NCBI GenBank assembly: GCA_030539285.1
Contig: JAUNSH010000009.1
Location: forward strand, 1 to 62,954
Direction: 5' to 3'
DNA: 62,954 nt
Origin: Eubacteriales bacterium
GTDB taxonomy: Bacteria > Bacillota > Clostridia > Oscillospirales > Oscillospiraceae
Part shown: positions 58,418 to 62,954 of the stretch, in pieces
How positions within the stretch are numbered: position 1 is the first letter of the stretch
Layout: every line of letters begins with the position of its first letter
Program-made: the position numbers and the translations under genes
Notes under the pieces: generated by a model
Told to the model about the DNA's origin: nothing
What the model saw: only the letters and a program-made list of their open reading frames with translations
Database searches by the model: none

Positions 58418-60415
58418 ATGCCCAAAATTCAACAATTATCCCCCCACGTTGCCAACCTGATCGCCGCCGGCGAGGTGGTGGAGCGGCCTGCCAGCGCCGT
58501 CAAGGAGCTGCTGGAAAACGCCGTGGATGCGGGGGCTTCCAAAGTCACCATTGAAATTCGGGACGGCGGCATGACCTTTCTGCGAGTCACGGACAACGGC
58601 TGCGGTATGTCCCCGGAAGACGCACGGACAGCTTTCCTGCGCCATGCCACCTCCAAGCTGCGTACCGAGGAGGATTTAGCAGCAATCGGGACTATGGGCT
58701 TCCGTGGTGAAGCCCTTGCCGCCATCGCCTCTGTCAGCCGCATCGACCTGATGACCAAGACTGCCGGAAGTCTCAGCGGTGTCAAGCTCCATCTGGAAGC
58801 AGGGCAGGTCACCGAGGAAGCGGAAGCTGGCTGTCCCGACGGCACCACCATTCTGGTGCGGGACCTGTTCTTCAACACCCCCGCCCGGATGAAATTCATG
58901 AAGTCCGACACCGTGGAAGGAAGCCGTGTTGCCGCCGCCGTGCAGATGCAGGCTCTGGCCCACCCGGAGGTTGCTTTCCAGTTCCTCCGGGACGGCAAGC
59001 AGGTTCTGTCCACCCCTGGCACGGGCGGTTTGCAGGCCGCCATGTACTGCGTCTACGGCCGGGACTGCGCCAAAATGGTCAGCGTGGAAAGCCGTTGGGA
59101 GGGCTATACCCTGACGGGCTACGTTTCCCTGCCCACCGACGCCCGGCCCAGCCGGAGCTTGCAGACCTTTTTCGTCAATGACCGCCCGGTAAAGTCCAAG
59201 CTGCTGATCGCGGCTTTGGAGGAAGCCTACCGCAATCAGATCATGGTGGGCAAATTTCCAGCCTGTGTCCTTCACCTGCGGCTGCCTGCCAGCGCCGTGG
59301 ACGTGAACGTCCACCCGGCAAAGACAGAGGTAAAATTCCTGTCGGAAAAGGCCGTATTCGACTGCGTGCACTACGGTGTGCTTGGCGCACTGAATAAAAA
59401 GCCCGACCGGCCTGCCGTGCAATTCAAGTCCGTAGGGGGCGATGCCCACATCGCCCCTGCCACCCCTCAGCCGCCTGCGGCGGCAGCTCCCCTGCAAGGG
59501 GAGCCAAAAAAGCCCCCCGTCATCCCTCAGTCTGCTTCGCAGACAGCGCCCCTGAAAGGGGAGCCAAGGAAGGAGCCTTTCTTCCGTACCATGACGGCAG
59601 AGGAATACAAGACCTTCTCTGCCGCCTTGCAAGACGCTCCCCAGCCCAAGCAGCCCGCGGCGGCAGCGGCGGCTCAGAAGATACCAAAGCCCGACAATAT
59701 GCCCCTGCGGGAATTCGTCATGCTCCCTCAGCTGCATGAGAACAAGCCAGAACCGAAGGCCGCGGAACCCCCTCAGTCTGCCGCGCAGACCGCTCCCCCG
59801 GAGGAGGAGCCTCTAATGGAGCAGACTGCGCTGGAAATGCCCCCGGTAACCCCCTGGCGCATGGTGGGCGAGCTGTACAATACCTACATCCTCGTGGAGC
59901 AGGGGGAGGATGCTTTCCTCATCGACAAGCACGCCGCCCACGAGCGGATCCTCTTTGAAAAGCTGAAAGCCAATCCCGAATCCATTTCTGCCCAGAGCCT
60001 GCTCCAGCCCATCCCCGTGCGGCTGAATCCCGCCGCCGCTGGTGAACTGCTGAACAACACCAAACTACTGGAAGAGCTGGGCTTCGAGGTGGAGGAATTC
60101 GGAGAAAACACCCTGCTTCTGCGGCAGATCCCCATGGATCTAAGCTCGGAAGCGGCGGCGGAAGCCTTGGAGACTCTTGCCGACGACATGCTGAACGGAC
60201 GCCGGGAGAGCAAGGACACCGTGCGGGACACCCTGCTGCACACAGTAGCCTGCAAGGCCGCCATCAAGGCAGGCTGGAAAAATGACGAAAAAGAGCTTCT
60301 GGCTGTTGTCAAAGCCGTTATGGACCGGGATGATTTGAAATACTGCCCCCATGGGCGGCCCATCTGCGTTTCCCTGAGCAAAAAGCAGCTGGAAAAGCAG
60401 TTTAAGAGAAGCTAA
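58418..60415 (+). CDS. mutL: DNA mismatch repair protein MutL, endonuclease type
   Basis: 665 aa. GHKL ATPase motifs ELLENAVDAGA, VTDNGCGM and GTMGFRGEALAAI. The C-terminal domain has IDKHAAHERILFE (a variant of the DQHAxxERxxYE nuclease motif), ACKAAIKAG and CPHGRP, as in MutL proteins that nick DNA. The Pro/Ala/Gln-rich linker (about 330-460) contains stretches encoded by genomic repeats (59430-59815). TGGAGG before ATG 58418. Confidence 0.95.
   Translation: MPKIQQLSPHVANLIAAGEVVERPASAVKELLENAVDAGASKVTIEIRDGGMTFLRVTDNGCGMSPEDARTAFLRHATSKLRTEEDLAAIGTMGFRGEALAAIASVSRIDLMTKTAGSLSGVKLHLEAGQVTEEAEAGCPDGTTILVRDLFFNTPARMKFMKSDTVEGSRVAAAVQMQALAHPEVAFQFLRDGKQVLSTPGTGGLQAAMYCVYGRDCAKMVSVESRWEGYTLTGYVSLPTDARPSRSLQTFFVNDRPVKSKLLIAALEEAYRNQIMVGKFPACVLHLRLPASAVDVNVHPAKTEVKFLSEKAVFDCVHYGVLGALNKKPDRPAVQFKSVGGDAHIAPATPQPPAAAAPLQGEPKKPPVIPQSASQTAPLKGEPRKEPFFRTMTAEEYKTFSAALQDAPQPKQPAAAAAAQKIPKPDNMPLREFVMLPQLHENKPEPKAAEPPQSAAQTAPPEEEPLMEQTALEMPPVTPWRMVGELYNTYILVEQGEDAFLIDKHAAHERILFEKLKANPESISAQSLLQPIPVRLNPAAAGELLNNTKLLEELGFEVEEFGENTLLLRQIPMDLSSEAAAEALETLADDMLNGRRESKDTVRDTLLHTVACKAAIKAGWKNDEKELLAVVKAVMDRDDLKYCPHGRPICVSLSKKQLEKQFKRS
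59430..59815. repeat. Repeat-derived tracts inside the mutL linker
   Basis: 59430-59457 equals the left end of the 110-bp element (CGTAGGGGGCGATGCCCACA and TCGCCCCT). Three units of a second family follow, each of the form CCTCAG...CTGC(x)GCAG...GCTCCCCTG(x)AGGGGAGCC, at about 59465-59512, 59521-59577 and, more degenerate, 59768-59815. All keep the reading frame open. Confidence 0.85.
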
Positions 60416-60425
60416 CCACCCTAAT

Positions 60426-60517
60426 CTGTAGGGGAGGGGCATTGACCCTCCCGTCGGCGTAAAGCGCCGGAAAAAGCCGCTGATGCGGTCGGTCGGGTCG
60501 ATGCCCCGCCCCTACAG
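60426..60517. repeat. Palindromic repeat with CTGTAGGGG / CCCCTACAG ends
   Basis: Outer arms CTGTAGGGG and CCCCTACAG with inner GGCATTGACCC/GGGTCGATGCC and a GGCG/CGCC centre. Fills the mutL-miaA gap. Confidence 0.75.
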
Positions 60518-60560
60518 CGCGAAAAATAATGGAATCACCGCATCACAGGAGGTCTGACCC

Positions 60561-61496
60561 ATGAACAACATCATCTGCATCGCCGGGCCGACGGCCTCCG
60601 GGAAGACCGCTCTGGCGGTGGAGCTTGCCAGGGAACTGAACGGAGAGGTGGTGTCCTGCGACTCCATGCAGGTCTACCGCCGCATGGACATCGGCACTGC
60701 CAAGCCCACAAAGGAAGAAATGCAGGGCATTGTCCACCACATGATCGACGTGGCGGAGCCTGACGAGGACTTTTCCGTCAGCCGCTACTGCGCCATGGCC
60801 TCCCCCATTGTGGACGATATCGTGGCCCGGGGGAAGACCGCCATCATCGCCGGGGGAACCGGACTTTACATGGATTCCCTCATTCGCGGCAACGCCTTCG
60901 CCCCCTTCCCCGCCACCGGGGTGCGGGAAAGGCTGGAAGCCCAGGCCGATGCCGAGGGCATGGAGTTTATGTTGAATTGGTTGGCTTCCGTTGACCCGGA
61001 CTCCGCCGCAAGGCTCCACCTGTCTGACAGGAAACGCGTCATCCGGGCGCTGGAGGTCTATCTGGAAACGGGAGAAACCATCACGGAACACAACCGGAGA
61101 ACCCAGGAAATTCCGCCAAAATACACGCCATTGTGGCTGGGGCTGGACTTTACCGACCGGGCGGAGCTGTACCGCCGCATTGATCTGCGGGTGGATATCA
61201 TGCTGGAAATGGGGCTGATTCGAGAGATTCAAGACCTCCTTGCCAGCGGCATCCCTGCCAAATGCACCGCCATGCAGGCCATCGGCTACAAGGAGTTCGT
61301 AAACGCCCTGAACGGGGAGGAATCTATAGAACAGGCGGCGGAGGAAGTGAAAAAATCCAGCCGCCACTATGCCAAGCGTCAGCTGACCTGGTTCCGCCGG
61401 AATCCCTCCATGCACTGGCTGCCCCGGCAAACCGGGCAGAAAAATGAAGAAATTCTGCCAATGGCTCGACAAATTATTTACGATTTTGACAACTGA
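60561..61496 (+). CDS. miaA: tRNA dimethylallyltransferase
   Basis: 311 aa, family length. P-loop CIAGPTASGKTALAVEL, VSCDSMQVYRRMDIGTAKPT, and IAGGTGLYMDSL; C-terminal AIGYKEF and RHYAKRQLTWFRR. It adds the dimethylallyl group to A37, the substrate that MiaB then thiomethylates. AGGAGG precedes ATG 60561. Confidence 0.97.
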   Translation: MNNIICIAGPTASGKTALAVELARELNGEVVSCDSMQVYRRMDIGTAKPTKEEMQGIVHHMIDVAEPDEDFSVSRYCAMASPIVDDIVARGKTAIIAGGTGLYMDSLIRGNAFAPFPATGVRERLEAQADAEGMEFMLNWLASVDPDSAARLHLSDRKRVIRALEVYLETGETITEHNRRTQEIPPKYTPLWLGLDFTDRAELYRRIDLRVDIMLEMGLIREIQDLLASGIPAKCTAMQAIGYKEFVNALNGEESIEQAAEEVKKSSRHYAKRQLTWFRRNPSMHWLPRQTGQKNEEILPMARQIIYDFDN

Positions 61497-61578
61497 AATC
61501 TGGTAGGATGTGTATACCCAATCGGGAGGCGTCCATGGGGAGTATCGAGACGCCAATTACAAGAAAGAAGGTATACAT

Positions 61579-61809
61579 ATGAATGAAACGATCAATTTAC
61601 AGGATGCCATTTTGAAGGAGGTGCGCCGGGACCGGGTTCCCGTGACGCTGTTCCTGATGAACGGCTTCCAGCTCCGGGGCGTGATTACCGGCTACGACAG
61701 CTTTGTGGTGGTTCTTGTGACGGATGGCAGACAGCAGATGATCTACAAACACGCCATCTCCACTCTGGCCCCCATGAAGCCGCTGAAAGCAGCCGCAGTT
61801 CCTGCGTAA
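61579..61809 (+). CDS. hfq: RNA chaperone Hfq
   Basis: 76 aa. LQDAILKEVRRDRVPVTLFL with LMNGFQLRGVITGYDSFVVV forms the Sm1 motif and YKHAISTLAP the Sm2 motif. It forms a hexamer binding small RNAs and mRNA. AAGAAGG 7 bp upstream of ATG 61579. miaA-hfq adjacency is conserved. Confidence 0.96.
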   Translation: MNETINLQDAILKEVRRDRVPVTLFLMNGFQLRGVITGYDSFVVVLVTDGRQQMIYKHAISTLAPMKPLKAAAVPA

Positions 61810-61812
61810 CGC

Positions 61813-61846
61813 AAAAGGCGACGGAGCATTCCGCCGCCTTTTCTTC
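61813..61846 (+). terminator. Terminator after hfq
   Basis: AAAAGGCG and CGCCTTTT arms with a T-rich tail. Confidence 0.75.
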
Positions 61847-61851
61847 TTCTC

Positions 61852-62020
61852 ATACTAATACCTGATAAAACCATCTGGTTTTATCAGGTAGACACCGCCT
61901 TTGGCGTTGTCGTATTCATGATTTTCGAAATAGAAAATCATGAATACCCGTCTCATTATAATCTTCATATAGAAAACTTCAATTTGTTCCAAATTAAAGT
62001 TTTCTATTAAATATCAGTAT
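61852..62020. mobile_element. 169-bp four-hairpin repeat, copy 2 (inverted)
   Basis: Reverse complement of 51097-51265 with a handful of changes, mostly compensated or in loops. It directly follows the hfq terminator, as copy 1 follows the dus hairpin. Confidence 0.88.
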
Positions 62021-62136
62021 CAGGCCTACCGTAGGGCTTATGGCATGCCCCCGCCGATCACGTAACAAATTCACGGAGTTTTCGTCGAATGGTAATTGGC
62101 CGATTTTCATTCCCTTCAAGCCTCATATCATCGAGA

Positions 62137-62168
62137 CCGGGTCGGCGGAGTCATGACTCCGCCCTACG
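62137..62168. repeat. Short palindrome GGCGGAGTCATGACTCCGCC
   Basis: A small member of the CCCTAC-ended palindromes just before yggS. The remainder of 62021-62199 holds no recognised feature. Confidence 0.6.
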
Positions 62169-62199
62169 AAATAAAAAAATACAGAAAGAAGCGATTTCT

Positions 62200-62910
62200 A
62201 TGTCCATTGCTGAAAATGTTGCCCGTATCCGTGCCGAAATGGCCGCTGCCGCCGCCCGCTGCGGCCGTGACCCCAAGGAGATAAAGCTCTGTGCCGCCAC
62301 CAAAATGAATGACGCCGATGCCGTCCGGCAGGCCATTGCCGCCGGGGTGGACTGCTGCGGCGAAAACCGGGTGCAGGAGCTGACCCAGAAGCTTTCCCAG
62401 AACGCCTACGAAGGCGCGCCGGTGCACTTTATCGGGCACTTGCAGACCAACAAGGTAAAGCAGGTGGTGGGAAAGGTCGACCTCATCCAGAGCGTGGATT
62501 CCGAGCGGCTGCTGCGGGCCATCAACGCCGAGGCCGCCCGGCAGGGCATCCGGCAGGATATTCTGCTGGAAGTGAACATCGGAAACGAGGAAAGCAAGTC
62601 CGGTTTTCAGCTGGAGGAGGTCCTTCCAACTCTGGAAAAAATGGGCGTATTTTCAAACGTTTGTATGAAAGGACTCATGGCAATCCCCCCAATTTCGTCT
62701 TTTCCCGGAGAAAATCTGCAATATTTTCAAAAAATGTTCCAATTAAGTGTTGACATCAGGGAGAAAATCAACGATAATGTCACAGTGGACTGTTTATCGA
62801 TGGGTATGTCCGATGACTACGCAGACGCGATCTGCTGCGGCAGTACCATGATTCGAGTCGGCACCGCTATTTTCGGCGCCCGTGACTATACCAAGCTATC
62901 ATCAAACTGA
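62200..62910 (+). CDS. yggS: YggS family PLP-binding protein (PLPBP)
   Basis: 236 aa. LCAATKMNDADAVRQAIAAG (usual VSKT replaced by ATKM; the PLP lysine is present), GENRVQEL, HFIGHLQTNKVKQVVGKVDL, IQSVDS and MGMSDDYADAICCGSTMIRVG with FGARDY. It handles pyridoxal 5'-phosphate balance. ATG 62200 has only an AGAAAGAAG box. Upstream of sepF as in most Firmicutes. Confidence 0.95.
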   Translation: MSIAENVARIRAEMAAAAARCGRDPKEIKLCAATKMNDADAVRQAIAAGVDCCGENRVQELTQKLSQNAYEGAPVHFIGHLQTNKVKQVVGKVDLIQSVDSERLLRAINAEAARQGIRQDILLEVNIGNEESKSGFQLEEVLPTLEKMGVFSNVCMKGLMAIPPISSFPGENLQYFQKMFQLSVDIREKINDNVTVDCLSMGMSDDYADAICCGSTMIRVGTAIFGARDYTKLSSN

Positions 62911-62938
62911 TGCGCATATACTTAGGAGGATACATAGA

Positions 62939-62954
62939 ATGAGCTTATGGGATA
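62939..62954 (+). CDS. Start of a gene cut by the window edge, probably sepF
   Basis: ATG AGC TTA TGG GAT behind a perfect AGGAGG (62924-62929). Only MSLWD is visible. Position after yggS suggests the cell-division protein SepF; the sequence alone cannot show it. Confidence 0.5.

Overview
The window is chromosomal DNA of a GC-rich, spore-former-related, low-biomass-type Firmicute, most likely an Oscillospiraceae-like gut Clostridium. Evidence: strong AGGAGG ribosome binding sites, TTGACA/TATAAT promoters, and clostridial gene orders (gdpP-rplI-dnaB-tilS-hpt-ftsH; miaB-mutS-mutL-miaA-hfq; yggS followed by a probable sepF). A Spo0A-like regulator, RNase J, GGGtGRT protein, DUF1540, DUF1858 and DUF6472 proteins also fit. 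No species name is claimed.

Layout. 1-11.4 kb: tRNA-Gly edge, a transglutaminase-like lipoprotein, YitT, divergent topoisomerase IV-type subunits, a FAD/Rieske oxidoreductase, DUF1858, trmK-nif3, yebC and ridA. 11.4-21.9 kb: an AT-richer integrated region. A roughly 8.8 kb element lies between two 69-bp direct repeats (12972-13040 and 21859-21927). The right repeat is the 3' end of the GGGtGRT gene and the left one is a displaced copy of that gene end, so this is a site-specific integration that rebuilds its target gene. A second integrase and a WYL-protein fragment just outside the left repeat are remains of a sister element at the same site.

Inside the element, from right to left: integrase, three paralogous small proteins of unknown function, a 60-aa protein, a winged-helix replication-type protein, a 68-aa protein, a GIY-YIG nuclease gene carrying three in-frame amber codons, a small Xre repressor facing a three-operator divergent switch, a conserved small protein, a truncated SprT-like protease, a lipoprotein, a candidate structured RNA and a WYL regulator. 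Three promoters in it share one unusual architecture: TGGTANRTTTNTGTTCC, exactly 19 bp, then GATAWAAT, with no -35 box. I found no conjugation, capsid or known defence genes. This paralog module is the best candidate for an undescribed system.

21.9-40.2 kb: GGGtGRT with its Fe-S scaffold partner, rpe, DUF1540, HtrA protease, a Spo0A-like regulator preceded by two 0A-like boxes, LCP protein, BlaI-type repressor, a hexapeptide transferase with glmM, folate salvage, a metallopeptidase-like lipoprotein, a CBS protein, lysA under a lysine riboswitch, a HlyIII protein and a frameshifted hydrolase. 40.3-48 kb: ftsH, hpt, tilS, dnaB, rplI, gdpP (housekeeping cluster, minus strand). 48-63 kb: RNase J, Dus, a double-anchored PPIase, a MiaB-ASCH fusion, mutS, a CPBP protease, mutL, miaA, hfq, yggS and the first bases of a probable sepF.

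Several families of short palindromic repeats are scattered between host genes. Some have been captured in frame in the MutL linker, and one abuts the start codon of dus.
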